In this document: piece after piece, positions 28,052 through 38,719 of the stretch
Layout: every line of letters starts with the position of its first letter
Numbering within the stretch: the stretch's first letter is position 1
From: Methyloversatilis universalis FAM5
Lineage (GTDB): Bacteria; Pseudomonadota; Gammaproteobacteria; Burkholderiales; Rhodocyclaceae
NCBI RefSeq assembly: GCF_000214035.2
Contig: NZ_AFHG01000052.1
Location: forward strand, 496,001 to 560,000
Direction of reading: 5' to 3'
Length of the DNA: 64,000 bases
Made by a program: the position numbers and the translations under genes
The notes under the pieces: generated by a model
Database searches by the model: none
Told to the model about the DNA's origin: nothing
The model's input: only the letters and a program-made list of their open reading frames with translations

Positions 28052-28249
28052 ATGCCCAAGATGAAGACCAAGAAGGGCGCTGCAAAGCGCTTCAAGGTCC
28101 GGGCGAGCGGCAGCATCAAGCGTTCGCAGGCGTTCAAGCGCCACATCCTTACCAAGAAGACCACCAAGTCGAAGCGTCAGCTTCGCGGTATGACGGCGGT
28201 CCACGCCACGGACGACGCACGCGTCCGCAACATGTTGCCCTACGCTTAA
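28052..28249 (+). CDS. rpmI: 50S ribosomal protein L35
   Basis: 65 residues, highly basic. Family start [16 protein letters not shown] and core [26 protein letters not shown] (quoted in part), ending AYA. SD GGAG 7-8 nt upstream of the ATG. Twelve bp before rplT, with which it is universally paired. Confidence 0.97.
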   Translation: MPKMKTKKGAAKRFKVRASGSIKRSQAFKRHILTKKTTKSKRQLRGMTAVHATDDARVRNMLPYA

Positions 28250-28261
28250 GGAGACCCAGAG

Positions 28262-28621
28262 ATGCCGAGAGTCAAGCGTGGTGTAACGGCGCGCGCCCGT
28301 CACAAGAAAGTCCTCGATCAGGCCAAGGGTTACCGCGGCCGTCGCAAGAGCGTATATCGCATCGCCAAAGAAGCGGTGATGAAGGCGGGGCAGTATGCCT
28401 ACCGCGACCGTCGTCAGCGCAAGCGTCAGTTCCGTTCGCTGTGGATCGTGCGTATCAACGCCGCCGCCCGCGAACTGGGCATGACCTATTCGGCCCTGAT
28501 CAACGGCCTGAACAAGGCTTCGATCCAGGTCGACCGCAAGGTGCTGGCTGACCTCGCCGTGTTCGACAAGGCTGCATTCGCAGCGATTGCGAACCAAGCC
28601 AAGGCCAAGCTCGCCGCCTGA
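28262..28621 (+). CDS. rplT: 50S ribosomal protein L20
   Basis: 119 residues, basic. Family start [18 protein letters not shown], then [18 protein letters not shown] and [18 protein letters not shown]20 is an early 23S rRNA assembly protein and in known systems represses its own operon through the leader upstream of rpmI. Confidence 0.98.
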   Translation: MPRVKRGVTARARHKKVLDQAKGYRGRRKSVYRIAKEAVMKAGQYAYRDRRQRKRQFRSLWIVRINAAARELGMTYSALINGLNKASIQVDRKVLADLAVFDKAAFAAIANQAKAKLAA

Positions 28622-28633
28622 GCGTGCAAGACG

Positions 28634-28664
28634 CAAAAAAAGGAGGCCTGGCCTCCTTTTTTTG
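28634..28664 (+). terminator. Terminator between rplT and pheS
   Basis: A perfect stem AAAAAAAGGAGGCC / GGCCTCCTTTTTTT with a 2-nt TG centre, 13 bp after rplT and 27 bp before pheS. It ends the ribosomal part of the operon; partial read-through or a promoter just after it must serve pheST. Confidence 0.85.
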
Positions 28665-28684
28665 TTCCTGAATTCAGTGGGTAG

Positions 28685-29722
<1,038 letters not shown>

Positions 29723-29734
29723 GGGTTCACCGAC

Positions 29735-32104
29735 ATGCAATTTTCCGAAAAGTGGTTGCGCAGCTTCGTCGATCCGGCGATCGACACCGCTGCCCTGTCC
29801 CATCTGCTGACCATGGCCGGCCTCGAAGTCGAGGAACTGGAACCGGCCGCTGCCGCCTTCACCGGTGTGGTGGTGGCCGAAGTGCTGGCGGTCGCGCCGC
29901 ATCCGGACGCCGACCGCCTGCGCGTGTGCCAGGTGAATGCCGGCGGCGAGCCGCTGCAGATCGTGTGCGGTGCGCCGAACGTGGCCGCTGGCATGAAGGT
30001 GCCGTGCGCCACCGTGGGCGCGAAGCTGCCGGGCATCGACATCAAGCGCGCCAAGCTGCGCGGTGTCGAGAGCAGCGGCATGCTGTGTTCCGCGCGCGAA
30101 CTGGGCATTTCCGACGAAGCGTCCGGTCTGCTCGCACTGCCGGCCGATGCACCGGTGGGCACCAGCATCCGCGACTATCTCGACCTCGATGACAGCGTGT
30201 TCGTCATCAAGCTCACGCCCAACCGCGCCGACTGTTTCGGCATGACCGGCATCGCGCGTGAAGTGGCGGCGCTGACCGGCGCCCCCGTCCGTCTGCCGGA
30301 AATCCAGGCGGCCCCAGTGAGCATTGCCGACCGTCTGCCGGTAAAGATCGAGAATGCCGATCTGTGTGGCCGCTTTTCCGGCCGTGTCATCCGCAATGTG
30401 AATGCGCGGGCGGCGACGCCGGACTGGATGAAGCGCCGGCTCGAACGCGCAGGCATGCGTTCGCTGTCTGTGCTGGTTGATATTTCCAATTACGTCATGC
30501 TGGAAATGAACCGGCCGAACCACGTGTTCGATCTCGACCGCGTGCAGGGCGGACTCACCGTGCGCTGGGCGAAGCCGGGCGAAACACTGAAGCTGCTGAA
30601 CGACCAGACGATAGAACTGACCGCCGACTGTGGCGTGATCGCGGACGACGCCGGCGTTGAAAGTTTCGCTGGCATCATGGGTGGCGCGTCGACCTCCTGC
30701 ACCGACGACACCCGCAACGTGTATGTCGAAGCCGCCTTCTGGCATCCGGATGCAATCCAGGGGCGTGCCCGCCGCTATGGCTTCTCCAGCGAAGCGGCCC
30801 ACCGTTTCGAACGCGGCGTCGATTTCGCCGACACCGTGGCCGGTGTCGAGCGTGTGACCCAGCTCATCCTTGAACTGTGCGGCGGCGAAGCCGGGCCGGT
30901 CGATGACCAGACCACGCAGTTGCCGCCGCGCACGCCGGTGCGCCTGCGCCCGGCCCGCGCTGCGCGCGTGCTCGGCGTGAAGTTCAGCGACGACCAGATC
31001 GCTACGCTGCTCGGCCGGCTCGGGCTCGCCTTCGAGCGCGACGGCGGCGATTTCGTGGTGCAGCCGCCGAGCTGGCGCTTCGACATCGAGATCGAGGTCG
31101 ATCTGATCGAGGAACTGGCCCGCCTGCACGGCTACGACAACATTCCGACCGTGCCGCCGACCGGCCGGCTGGCCATGCCCGAGCTGCCGGAAGCGCGCCG
31201 TGGCGCGTTCGCGCTGCGCCATCTGCTGGCCGGTCGCGACTATCAGGAAGTGATCAACTTCGCCTTCGTCGAGAAGGCGTGGGAGCACGATTTCGCCGGC
31301 AACGATGCGCCGGTGGTGCTGGCCAATCCGATCGCCAGCCAGATGTCGGTCATGCGCTCGTCGCTGATCGGCGGCCTGGTGGACAACGTCGCAACCAACC
31401 GCCGTCGCCAGATCGACCGCGTGCGCGTGTTCGAGATCGGTCGCTGTTTCGCCAAGGATGCCGAGGCGCGTCCGGTGGCCGGCTACGCGCAGACGCTGCG
31501 TATCGCCGCGCTCGCCTGGGGCGGCGTGCATGCCGAACAGTGGGGGTCGCCCACCCGCGCGGTCGATTTCTTCGATGTGAAGGCCGATGTCGAAGCGCTG
31601 CTCTGGCCGCGTCAGGCGACCTTCGCGGTGGCTGTACATCCGGCGCTGCATCCGGGCCGTTCGGCGTCGATCACGCTGGATGGCGCAGTGATCGGCCACA
31701 TCGGCGAACTGCATCCGGAACTGGTGCAGCGTTACGAACTGGGCAGCGCGCCGGTGCTGTTCGAACTGGATGTCGAGCCGCTGCTCGACCGCCCCATGCC
31801 CAGCCACCGCACCCGGTCGCGCCAGCCTTCGGTGCGTCGCGACATCGCGCTGCTGCTGCCGCGCATGACCTCGGTACAGGCGGTGATGGACGGTCTGAAG
31901 GCGAAGGCGCCAGCCATCGTTCAGGACATCGCGCTGTTCGATCTGTATCAGGGCAAGGGTATCTCAGAGTCGGAAAAGAGCTTTGCTTTCCGTATACTTA
32001 TGCAAGATACTGAACGTACTTTGGCGGACGCGGAAGTCGATGCCGCCGTGCAGGAACTGGTGAACCACGCACAGCGTGAATTCGGCGCTAGGCTGCGTGC
32101 CTGA
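29735..32104 (+). CDS. pheT: Phenylalanyl-tRNA synthetase beta subunit
   Basis: 789 residues. N-terminal EMAP/tRNA-binding domain (about 40-150: [20 protein letters not shown]), B1/B5 domains, the editing-site B3/B4 region, a degenerate class II core, and the C-terminal FDX-ACB anticodon-binding domain (about 695-789: [19 protein letters not shown]). Start [14 protein letters not shown] is the family start. ihfA follows after 33 bp, as in many proteobacteria. Confidence 0.98.
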   Translation: MQFSEKWLRSFVDPAIDTAALSHLLTMAGLEVEELEPAAAAFTGVVVAEVLAVAPHPDADRLRVCQVNAGGEPLQIVCGAPNVAAGMKVPCATVGAKLPGIDIKRAKLRGVESSGMLCSARELGISDEASGLLALPADAPVGTSIRDYLDLDDSVFVIKLTPNRADCFGMTGIAREVAALTGAPVRLPEIQAAPVSIADRLPVKIENADLCGRFSGRVIRNVNARAATPDWMKRRLERAGMRSLSVLVDISNYVMLEMNRPNHVFDLDRVQGGLTVRWAKPGETLKLLNDQTIELTADCGVIADDAGVESFAGIMGGASTSCTDDTRNVYVEAAFWHPDAIQGRARRYGFSSEAAHRFERGVDFADTVAGVERVTQLILELCGGEAGPVDDQTTQLPPRTPVRLRPARAARVLGVKFSDDQIATLLGRLGLAFERDGGDFVVQPPSWRFDIEIEVDLIEELARLHGYDNIPTVPPTGRLAMPELPEARRGAFALRHLLAGRDYQEVINFAFVEKAWEHDFAGNDAPVVLANPIASQMSVMRSSLIGGLVDNVATNRRRQIDRVRVFEIGRCFAKDAEARPVAGYAQTLRIAALAWGGVHAEQWGSPTRAVDFFDVKADVEALLWPRQATFAVAVHPALHPGRSASITLDGAVIGHIGELHPELVQRYELGSAPVLFELDVEPLLDRPMPSHRTRSRQPSVRRDIALLLPRMTSVQAVMDGLKAKAPAIVQDIALFDLYQGKGISESEKSFAFRILMQDTERTLADAEVDAAVQELVNHAQREFGARLRA

Positions 32105-32137
32105 GGCGGCGGGGCGAAGGGAGCAAGAGGAAGCCGC

Positions 32138-32446
32138 ATGACCACACTGACCAAGGCCGAACTGGCTGAGATGCTGTTCGAACAGGTAGGACTGAACAAG
32201 CGCGAAGCCAAAGATATGGTCGAAGCGTTCTTTGACGAAATCCGCGACGCGCTCGAAAGCGGCGACGGCGTGAAGCTGTCGGGATTCGGTAACTTCCAGC
32301 TGCGCGACAAGCCGCAGCGCCCGGGTCGCAACCCCAAGACCGGAGAGGAAATTCCGATCACCGCGCGGCGTGTCGTCACTTTCCATGCCAGTCAGAAACT
32401 GAAGTCGGCAGTCGAGGGCATCGCCTACGATGGAAACGACGAATAA
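32138..32446 (+). CDS. ihfA: Integration host factor subunit alpha
   Basis: 102 residues. [21 protein letters not shown]-type start (quoted in part), [21 protein letters not shown], and the intercalating loop [19 protein letters not shown]. Partner of IhfB at 17260. Its last 17 bp overlap the MerR-like gene. The pheT-ihfA order is classical. Confidence 0.97.
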   Translation: MTTLTKAELAEMLFEQVGLNKREAKDMVEAFFDEIRDALESGDGVKLSGFGNFQLRDKPQRPGRNPKTGEEIPITARRVVTFHASQKLKSAVEGIAYDGNDE

Positions 32447-32798
32447 GGAACCGCAGGCGCTGCCTGCGATTCCTGCCAAGCGCTATTTCACGATCGGCGA
32501 AGTGAGTGAGCTGTGCGGGGTGAAGCCGCACGTGCTGCGCTACTGGGAGCAGGAATTCACCCAGCTCAAGCCGGTGAAGCGGCGTGGCAACCGGCGCTAC
32601 TACCAGCACCACGAAGTGCTGCTGGTACGGCGCATACGCCAGCTGCTGTACGAAGAAGGCTTCACCATCAGCGGCGCACGCAACCGGCTGGACGACAACG
32701 ACCCCCGTTCCGGCGTGCCGGAACAGCCGCCTGAATCGGCTGTCGACATCGCGGCGCTGCGCGGTGAACTGCAGGCACTGCTCGATCTGCTGGGCTGA
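32430..32798 (+). CDS. MerR-family transcriptional regulator
   Basis: 122 residues. An N-terminal winged-helix MerR domain (about 17-85): [71 protein letters not shown]. There is then only a short C-terminal helix ([15 protein letters not shown]), so no effector domain and no metal-binding Cys. A MerR-like gene overlapping ihfA by 17 bp and followed by tRNA-Pro is widespread in proteobacteria; its regulon is not known to me. Confidence 0.9.
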   Translation: METTNKEPQALPAIPAKRYFTIGEVSELCGVKPHVLRYWEQEFTQLKPVKRRGNRRYYQHHEVLLVRRIRQLLYEEGFTISGARNRLDDNDPRSGVPEQPPESAVDIAALRGELQALLDLLG

Positions 32799-32848
32799 CG
32801 GCACCTTCATTTTTCATGCCGATGTGCGCTCAAGCGCTTCAGCGCTGT

Positions 32849-32854
32849 TATACT
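32849..32854 (+). promoter_or_regulatory. -10 element of tRNA-Pro
   Basis: TATACT 13 bp before the tRNA. No clear -35; the spacer region holds the inverted repeat AAGCGCTTCAGCGCTG. Confidence 0.45.
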
Positions 32855-32865
32855 CGTTGGCTGAG

Positions 32866-32943
<78 letters not shown>

Positions 32944-32958
32944 TTTGAATCACGGATG

Positions 32959-32990
32959 AAGGCCACTTTTCGAAGTGGCCTTTTTCTTTT
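32959..32990 (+). terminator. Terminator of tRNA-Pro
   Basis: Arms AGGCCACTT and AAGTGGCCT around TTCG, then TTTTTCTTTT. It starts 16 bp after the tRNA. Confidence 0.9.
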
Positions 32991-33080
32991 CCGCGGCCTG
33001 TCCGGTCCGACAACCGGACGTTCGCCGGAACGCCAGCGCGTCGACCCCGGGCGCTCCGCCTGCCGGCTGCAAGGCGCGCC

Positions 33081-33091
33081 TGTGCTATATT
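33081..33091 (+). promoter_or_regulatory. Extended -10 promoter candidate for surE-pcm-nlpD-rpoS
   Basis: TGTGC followed by TATATT, about 135 bp before surE, in the 240-bp gap after the tRNA-Pro terminator. The -35 region is poor, which an extended -10 can tolerate. No gene is visible in the gap. Confidence 0.4.
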
Positions 33092-33226
33092 CCAGCGCTG
33101 TTCAGGCGTCTCGGACGCCGGTCGTGACGGCATTGCATCCGATGCATGAGCGGCCTTCTTCCGGCCCCTCGCCGGGGTCCCTGTCCGGTCAGCGATGGCC
33201 GGTCGCACACTTCATCGCACCTTTCC

Positions 33227-33970
33227 ATGCGCATCCTGTTGTCCAATGACGACGGCTATTTCGCTCCCGGCCTCGAAGCGCTCGCACGCGCGCTCGGCGA
33301 AGTGGGCGACGTCACCGTGGTCGCGCCCGAGGCCGACCGCAGCGGCGCCAGCAATTCGCTCACGCTGGACCGCCCGCTCATCCTGCGCCGCGCGCGCAAC
33401 GGTTTCTATTACGTGAATGGCACGCCGTCCGACTGCGTGCATCTGGCGGTGACCGGCATGCTCGATCACCTGCCGGACATCGTGGTGTCCGGCATCAATG
33501 ACGGCGCCAACATGGGCGACGACACCATCTATTCCGGCACGGTAGCGGCCGCGACCGAAGGCTATCTGCTCGGTGTACCGGCCATCGCGATGTCGATGAC
33601 CCGCAAGGGCAGTGCGCACTACGACACCGCGGCGCGCATCGCCCGTGATCTGGTGAAGCGGCTGACCGAGCGTCCGTTTGCGGCGCCGGTGCTGCTCAAT
33701 GTGAATGTGCCCGATCTGCCGACCGAAGAACTGAAGGGCACGCAGATCACCCGCCTCGGCCGCCGTCACAAGGCGGAACCCGTGGTGCGCACGATCAACC
33801 CGCGCAACGAGACGGTGTACTGGGTCGGTGCGGCAGGTGCCGCGCAGGACGCGGGCGAGGGCACGGATTTCAATGCCACGGCCAACGGTTACGTGTCGAT
33901 CACGCCGCTGCAGATCGATCTGACCCATGTGGCCCAGATGGGGCAGATCCGGGACTGGCTGGGCGCATGA
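33227..33970 (+). CDS. surE: 5'/3'-nucleotidase SurE
   Basis: 247 residues. Metal-dependent survival phosphatase acting on nucleoside monophosphates. The catalytic start [19 protein letters not shown] has the metal-binding Asp pair; [27 protein letters not shown] and [11 protein letters not shown] are family motifs. ATG 33227 is chosen since [10 protein letters not shown] is the conserved N-terminus. The stop overlaps pcm (ATGA). Confidence 0.97.
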   Translation: MRILLSNDDGYFAPGLEALARALGEVGDVTVVAPEADRSGASNSLTLDRPLILRRARNGFYYVNGTPSDCVHLAVTGMLDHLPDIVVSGINDGANMGDDTIYSGTVAAATEGYLLGVPAIAMSMTRKGSAHYDTAARIARDLVKRLTERPFAAPVLLNVNVPDLPTEELKGTQITRLGRRHKAEPVVRTINPRNETVYWVGAAGAAQDAGEGTDFNATANGYVSITPLQIDLTHVAQMGQIRDWLGA

Positions 33971-34623
33971 TTTCGGCGGACGCGAGCCTCGCGCTGACCC
34001 GCGCCCGCGCGCGCATGGTCGATCGCCTGCGGGCCTCGGGCATCCGCGACGAGGGCGTGCTGGCGGCCATGCAGGCCATTCCTCGCCATCAGTTTGTCGA
34101 AGAGGCGCTGCGCAGCAGGGCCTACGAAGATACGGCGCTGCCGCTCGGCTACCAGCAGACCATCTCCCAGCCCTTCATCGTTGCGCGGATGATCGAACTT
34201 CTGCGCGCCGGCGGGCGTCAGTTGGGGAAGACGCTGGAGGTCGGCGCGGGCTGCGGCTACCAGGCGGCGGTGCTGTCCAAGCTGGCGAAGGACGTCTACG
34301 CGGTTGAGCGCATCGCGCCGCTGCTCGAGCTGGCCAAGCGCAACCTGCGGCCGCTGCGCCTGCCGAACGTGCGGCTGAAACATGCCGATGGCACGGTGGG
34401 TCTGGCCGCCGAGGCGCCCTTCGATACAATCATCGTCGCCGCTGCGGCGACCACGGTGCCCATGCCCTTGCTGGAACAGCTGGCCGAGGGCGGGCGTCTG
34501 ATCCTGCCGGTGGGTGCCGGTGATCAGACTTTGCGCATGATCGAGCATCAGCCGCAGCACCGCTTTGTCGAATCAAAACTGGATGCGGTGCGCTTCGTAC
34601 CGCTCCTGCCGGGGGTTGAATGA
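33967..34623 (+). CDS. pcm: Protein-L-isoaspartate O-methyltransferase
   Basis: 218 residues. Repairs isoaspartyl residues with SAM. SAM motif [22 protein letters not shown] motifs [34 protein letters not shown] and [14 protein letters not shown]. Coupled to surE and nlpD by 4-bp overlaps at both ends, the classical stationary-phase cluster. Confidence 0.96.
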   Translation: MISADASLALTRARARMVDRLRASGIRDEGVLAAMQAIPRHQFVEEALRSRAYEDTALPLGYQQTISQPFIVARMIELLRAGGRQLGKTLEVGAGCGYQAAVLSKLAKDVYAVERIAPLLELAKRNLRPLRLPNVRLKHADGTVGLAAEAPFDTIIVAAAATTVPMPLLEQLAEGGRLILPVGAGDQTLRMIEHQPQHRFVESKLDAVRFVPLLPGVE

Positions 34624-35627
34624 AAAGAACGCTGTGTGCGCTGTCCGCCGTGAGCCTGCTGCTGGCCGCCTGCGCCGGCACGCGACCGGCTCCGGTCGAG
34701 GACCGCACGACTGCGGGTACGCCGCCATCTTCCGCCGCCACGACGCCGGCCGTCACCGGCACGGCCGCCGCACCCGCGGCGCGCAGCGGCTTCCACATCG
34801 TGTCCAAGGGCGAAACGCTGTACGGCATCGCACTGGAGTACGGCCAGGACTGGCGCGATCTGGTGGCCTGGAACAAGCTGGACAATCCCAACCTCATCCG
34901 CATCGGCCAGGAACTGCGCGTGTCGCCGCCCGAAGGGACGGTGGAAACCCGCCCGGTCCTCGGTGCGGGGGCGGTCGAGTCGCGCCCGCTGGATACCGCG
35001 CCTGCGCCTGTGCAGCAGCCGGCCCAGACTGCGCCCGCGGATGCGGCGAACAGCGCCCAGCTGAAGCGTGAGCCGCGCGGCGGCGTCGAAGCCTATTCGG
35101 AAGCCGCGCTCGCGAGGCTGAAGGGCGCTTCAACGGCCCCGACGACGCCGGTCGCGGCCGGTGTCGCTGCACCGGCCGCGGCGGCTGCCCCCGCCGCCGC
35201 GCCTGCAGCGACCACGCCCGCCGCCGGCGCGCCCGACTCGACCCGCTCCGAAGAGGGGCTGGACTGGAGCTGGCCGGCACAGGGCCGCATCATCGGCCGT
35301 TTCGGCGAAGGATCGAACAAGGGCGTAGACGTGGCCGGCAAGAGCGGGGACCCGGTGCTGGCCGCCGCAGGCGGTCGTGTCGTGTATGCCGGCGAGGCCA
35401 TGCGCGGCTATGGCAAACTGGTCATCATCAAACACGACAACACCTATCTGTCCGCCTACGCGCACAACAGCAAAATCCTGGTTCAGGAACGCGACAACGT
35501 GAAACGCGGACAAAAGATCGCTGAGCTCGGTGACACCGACACCGAAGCCGGCAAGCCCCGGCTGCACTTCGAGATACGCCGCCAGGGCAAACCCGTTGAT
35601 CCGCTGAAGTACCTGCCGCCGAGATAG
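34620..35627 (+). CDS. nlpD: NlpD-type murein hydrolase activator (LysM + degenerate M23)
   Basis: 335 residues. Lipobox LLAAC with Cys 18. LysM domain (about 60-105: [20 protein letters not shown]). A long Ala/Pro-rich linker follows. The C-terminal LytM/M23 domain (about 215-335) has the first metal His replaced ([12 protein letters not shown]) while LHFEIR remains. This is the degenerate LytM seen in E. coli NlpD, an activator of AmiC amidase and not a peptidase. Overlaps pcm by ATGA; rpoS starts 5 bp later. The rpoS promoter often lies inside nlpD; I did not pinpoint one. Confidence 0.94.
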   Translation: MKRTLCALSAVSLLLAACAGTRPAPVEDRTTAGTPPSSAATTPAVTGTAAAPAARSGFHIVSKGETLYGIALEYGQDWRDLVAWNKLDNPNLIRIGQELRVSPPEGTVETRPVLGAGAVESRPLDTAPAPVQQPAQTAPADAANSAQLKREPRGGVEAYSEAALARLKGASTAPTTPVAAGVAAPAAAAAPAAAPAATTPAAGAPDSTRSEEGLDWSWPAQGRIIGRFGEGSNKGVDVAGKSGDPVLAAAGGRVVYAGEAMRGYGKLVIIKHDNTYLSAYAHNSKILVQERDNVKRGQKIAELGDTDTEAGKPRLHFEIRRQGKPVDPLKYLPPR

Positions 35628-35632
35628 ACGCC

Positions 35633-36586
35633 ATGTCCGACCTGTCGCTGCCCGAGGATGCCGAACCCGTCGAACCGATCGAGGACGACGCGGCCATCAG
35701 CGACATCGACACGCCGGAAGCGGCGGCCGAAACGGTCGAACCTGCCGAAGCCGAATTCCTCGGCGACGCCACCCAGCTCTACCTGAACGAGATCGGCGCC
35801 AACCCGCTGCTGACGCCAGAGGAGGAACTGGCGCTGTCGCGGCGGGTGCGACTGGGCGACTTCGAGGCGCGTCAGACCATGATCGAGCGCAATCTGCGCC
35901 TGGTCGTGAACATCGCCAAGCACTACCTGAACCGCGGCATGCCGCTGCTCGACCTGGTCGAGGAGGGCAATCTCGGCCTCATCCACGCGCTCGAGAAATT
36001 CGACCCGGAGCGCGGCTTCCGCTTCTCGACCTACGCCACCTGGTGGATACGGCAGAACATCGAGCGCGCCATCATGAACCAGTCGCGCACGATACGGCTG
36101 CCGGTGCACGTGGTGAAGGAACTGAACCAGGTGCTGCGCACGATGCGCAATCTGGAATCGAAGAGCGGCGGCGACTGCTGCGCCGAGGACATCGCGCAGG
36201 TGCTGGACAAGCCGGTCGAGGACGTGCGCCACATCCTGTCGCTGAACGAGCACACCGCCTCGCTGGATGCGCCGCTGGACATCGACCCGTCGCTGTCCAT
36301 CGGCGAATCGCTGGCCGACGACGACCAGGAAGGTCCGGACGTGCAGATCCAGAATGCGGAGATCGGCTCGCTGGTCCAGACCTGGATCAGCCAGCTCGGC
36401 GAGAAGCAGCGCACGGTGATCGAGTACCGCTACGGCATCAATGGCAGCGAGATTGCCACGCTGGAAGAGCTGGCCGAGCGGCTGGGCCTGACCCGCGAAC
36501 GCGTGCGCCAGATCCAGCTTGAGGCGCTGGCGCAGCTGCGCAAGATCCTCCGCAGGGCGGGGGTGTCGCGGGATGTGCTGCTTTAG
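35633..36586 (+). CDS. rpoS: RNA polymerase sigma factor RpoS
   Basis: 317 residues. Acidic N-terminus (about 1-40), region 1.2 ([20 protein letters not shown]), region 2 with [36 protein letters not shown] and [17 protein letters not shown], region 3, and region 4 with [20 protein letters not shown]. The surE-pcm-nlpD-rpoS order makes RpoS rather than RpoH or RpoD the safe call. No ordinary terminator follows; the structured repeat island begins about 60 bp after the stop. Confidence 0.96.
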   Translation: MSDLSLPEDAEPVEPIEDDAAISDIDTPEAAAETVEPAEAEFLGDATQLYLNEIGANPLLTPEEELALSRRVRLGDFEARQTMIERNLRLVVNIAKHYLNRGMPLLDLVEEGNLGLIHALEKFDPERGFRFSTYATWWIRQNIERAIMNQSRTIRLPVHVVKELNQVLRTMRNLESKSGGDCCAEDIAQVLDKPVEDVRHILSLNEHTASLDAPLDIDPSLSIGESLADDDQEGPDVQIQNAEIGSLVQTWISQLGEKQRTVIEYRYGINGSEIATLEELAERLGLTRERVRQIQLEALAQLRKILRRAGVSRDVLL

Positions 36587-36643
36587 GGTCTGAGGGCAGG
36601 GCGCGGACGGCGGGCTGTCTGCGCGGATCGACCTTCTGGCTGT

Positions 36644-36752
36644 GCCCGCGCCGATCCGTTACCCGCGAAATTCCCCTTTTGCACCGCTGGCCGGTTCGGG
36701 GAGGCGGCGAGCGAAGAATCTCCCTTCTGAGGATGCCCGCGCCGATCCGCCG
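36644..36752. repeat. Degenerate upstream copy of the 72-bp structured repeat
   Basis: Contains TTTTGCACCGC, GGCCGGTTCGGGGAGGCG and a later CTCCC that can pair with GGGAG, matching the layout of the two intact units. It is bracketed by two copies of the 15-mer GCCCGCGCCGATCCG at 36644-36658 and 36735-36749. The rest of the 307-bp rpoS-fliR gap (36587-36643) shows no gene. Confidence 0.5.
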
Positions 36753-36896
36753 CCCCAGGGCTGGCTTTGCACAGCCAGCCCGTTCAGCGGGCGCGAAGCG
36801 GTGCTTCGCGAAACCCCCGCTTGGCCCCACGTCCGGCTTTGCACAGCCGGACGGTTCGGCAGGCGCGGCGCAGTGCGCCGCGAAACCCCTGCCTCA
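36753..36896. repeat. Two tandem 72-bp palindromic units with covarying stems
   Basis: Unit A 36753-36824, unit B 36825-36896, each beginning CCCCA. Both carry, in order: a 7-bp stem around TTTGCACA; a GTTC spacer; an outer 6-bp stem; an inner 8-bp stem with a 3-nt loop; and AAACC. Stems differ but stay paired: GGCTGGC/GCCAGCC versus GTCCGGC/GCCGGAC; AGCGGG/CCCGCT versus GGCAGG/CCTGCC; CGCGAAGC/GCTTCGCG versus CGCGGCGC/GCGCCGCG. Unit B ends exactly on the fliR stop. Located between convergent rpoS and fliR. Confidence 0.85.
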
Positions 36897-37667
36897 CCCC
36901 ATCGCGAGCTGGGCTAGGGTGCGGAGGCCGTAGTCGAACAGGCGCTCCAGCGAGGGCGCCATGAAGGGCAGTGACAGCAGCAGCATGACGAAGCCGGCGA
37001 TCAGCGTGACCGGGAAGCCGATCGCGAACAGATTCAGCGCCGGCGCGGCGCGGGTGAGCACGGCCAGCGCGATGTTCACCACCAGCAGAGCCGCGATCAC
37101 CGGCAGTGCCAGCATGACGCCCGCCGAGAACACGGTGCCACCCCAGCGGGCGATCGCGGCCCAGCCGTTGGCCGGGAACAGGTCAGCCCCGACCGGCCAC
37201 CATTCGAAACTGTTGCCCAGCACCGCCAGCATCATCAGGTGGCCGTTGATCGACAGGAAGATGAGCATCGCGAGCAGGCCGAGAAACTCGGCGATCACCG
37301 GCGACTGGGCCGCGTTGTCCGGGTCGTAGAACATCGCGAAGCCGAGACCCATCTGCAGGCCGATCAGTTCGCCGGCCAGATCGATGGCGGTGAACACGAT
37401 GCGCATCGAGAAGCCCAGCGCGATGCCGATCAGCATCTGCTGCACCAGCGCCAGCATGCCGGGCCAGGAACCCACGGTCAGGCCGGACGGCGGCAGCGCC
37501 GGAATCAGCGCCACGGTCATGGCTGCACCCAGCCCCAGCCGGATGCGAGCGGGGAAGGCTCGGTTGTTGAACAGCGGCGAGGCGGCAACCAGCCCCAGCA
37601 CCCGTGCCAGCGGAAACAGGAAGGCGGCCATCCACAGGTCGAGCTGGGCGGCGCTCAGCGAAATCAC
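36894..37667 (-). CDS. fliR: Flagellar export apparatus protein FliR
   Basis: 257 residues, about six TM helices. Type III flagellar export gate component, with FliP and FliQ. Family features: FLFPLARVLGLVAASPLFNNR, IALGFSMRIVFTAIDLAGELIGLQMGLGF (in part) and a long hydrophobic C-terminus. Normal length. Ten bp after fliQ. The last codon and stop lie inside repeat unit B. Confidence 0.95.
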   Translation of the reverse strand: MISLSAAQLDLWMAAFLFPLARVLGLVAASPLFNNRAFPARIRLGLGAAMTVALIPALPPSGLTVGSWPGMLALVQQMLIGIALGFSMRIVFTAIDLAGELIGLQMGLGFAMFYDPDNAAQSPVIAEFLGLLAMLIFLSINGHLMMLAVLGNSFEWWPVGADLFPANGWAAIARWGGTVFSAGVMLALPVIAALLVVNIALAVLTRAAPALNLFAIGFPVTLIAGFVMLLLSLPFMAPSLERLFDYGLRTLAQLAMG

Positions 37668-37677
37668 GCCGCGGGCC

Positions 37678-37947
37678 CTATCCGATCAGCGATGGAATGG
37701 CGGAGTAGAGCCGGCGGATGTACTCGGTCATCAGCGTGATCATCCACGGGCCGCCAACGATGATGACCACGAATACCGCCACCAGCTTGGGAATGAACGA
37801 AAGCGTCATCTCGTTCACCTGGGTCGCGGCCTGGAAGATGCTCACGATGAGGCCGGTCACCAGTGCGGCACCCAGCATCGGGGCGGATACGATGAGCAGC
37901 ACTTCGACCGCGTCCCGGCCGATGTCGACGACAGTGGTCGGTGTCAT
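37678..37947 (-). CDS. fliQ: Flagellar export apparatus protein FliQ
   Basis: 89 residues, two TM helices (about 15-38 and 50-75) with the family stretches VLLIVSAPMLGAALVTGLIV and QAATQVNEMTLSFIPKLVAV. Part of the FliPQR export gate. Between fliP and fliR with short spacers. Confidence 0.96.
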   Translation of the reverse strand: MTPTTVVDIGRDAVEVLLIVSAPMLGAALVTGLIVSIFQAATQVNEMTLSFIPKLVAVFVVIIVGGPWMITLMTEYIRRLYSAIPSLIG

Positions 37948-37960
37948 GTCATGGACTCCT

Positions 37961-38719
37961 TCAGTTCTGTCCGAAGCTCGCCACCAGCGTGCCGAGCAGC
38001 AGGTTCCAGCCGTCGACCAGCACGAACAGCATGAGCTTGAACGGCAGCGACACGATGACCGGCGACATCATCATCATGCCCATGGACATGAGCACCGACG
38101 CCACCACCATGTCGATGATGATGAAGGGGATGAATACGATGAAGCCGATCTGGAAGGCGGTCTTCAGTTCCGAAGTGACATAGGCCGGCACCACCACGCG
38201 CATCGGCAGTTCGTCCTGGCTATTCACCTTAGGCGTGTTCGACAGCCGCATGAAAAGCTCCACGTCCGGCTCGCGCACCTGCTTCAGCATGAAGGCCTTC
38301 AGCGGCTTGCTGCCGACGTCCAGCGCCTGTTCGAAGCTCATCCGGTTTTCGCTGAGCGGCAGGTAGGCCTGGGTGTAGATCTGTTCGCCCACCGGCGCCA
38401 TGATGAAAAAGGTGAGGAACATCGCCAGCCCGATCAGCACCTGGTTGGGCGGGCTGCTCTGGGTGCCCAGCGCCTGCCGCATCAGAGACAGCACGATGAT
38501 GATGCGGGTGAAGCTGGTCATCATCAGCAGCACTGCCGGCAGGAAGGACAGGCTGGTGAGCAGCAGCAGGGTCTGGATGGACAGCGACCAGTTCGTGCCG
38601 CCGCCCGGTGCAGGCGTGCTGGTCAGCGTCGGCATGGCCTGCGCCAGCGCCTCGCTGCCGGCCAGCATGAGCGGTGCGAGCAGCAGCATGCTGCGCACGA
38701 GCGCGGGACGGCGCATCAC
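37961..38719 (-). CDS. fliP: Flagellar export apparatus protein FliP
   Basis: 252 residues. Cleavable signal peptide (about 1-25), then a four-TM core: LLLLTSLSFLPAVLLMMTSF, IIIVLSLMRQALGTQSSPPN, PLKAFMLKQVREPD and GFIVFIPFIIIDMVVASVLM. All FliP signatures are intact. The start overlaps the fliO stop (ATGA). Confidence 0.97.
   Translation of the reverse strand: MMRRPALVRSMLLLAPLMLAGSEALAQAMPTLTSTPAPGGGTNWSLSIQTLLLLTSLSFLPAVLLMMTSFTRIIIVLSLMRQALGTQSSPPNQVLIGLAMFLTFFIMAPVGEQIYTQAYLPLSENRMSFEQALDVGSKPLKAFMLKQVREPDVELFMRLSNTPKVNSQDELPMRVVVPAYVTSELKTAFQIGFIVFIPFIIIDMVVASVLMSMGMMMMSPVIVSLPFKLMLFVLVDGWNLLLGTLVASFGQN

Noticed and set aside
36642-36917. A 91-codon frame through the repeat island that would encode a 24-residue repeat (LCTA...AVxRETPA)
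   Set aside because: 72 is a multiple of 3, so any tandem 72-bp repeat gives a protein repeat. The stems covary as nucleic acid, there is no SD, and the frame runs antisense into fliR.
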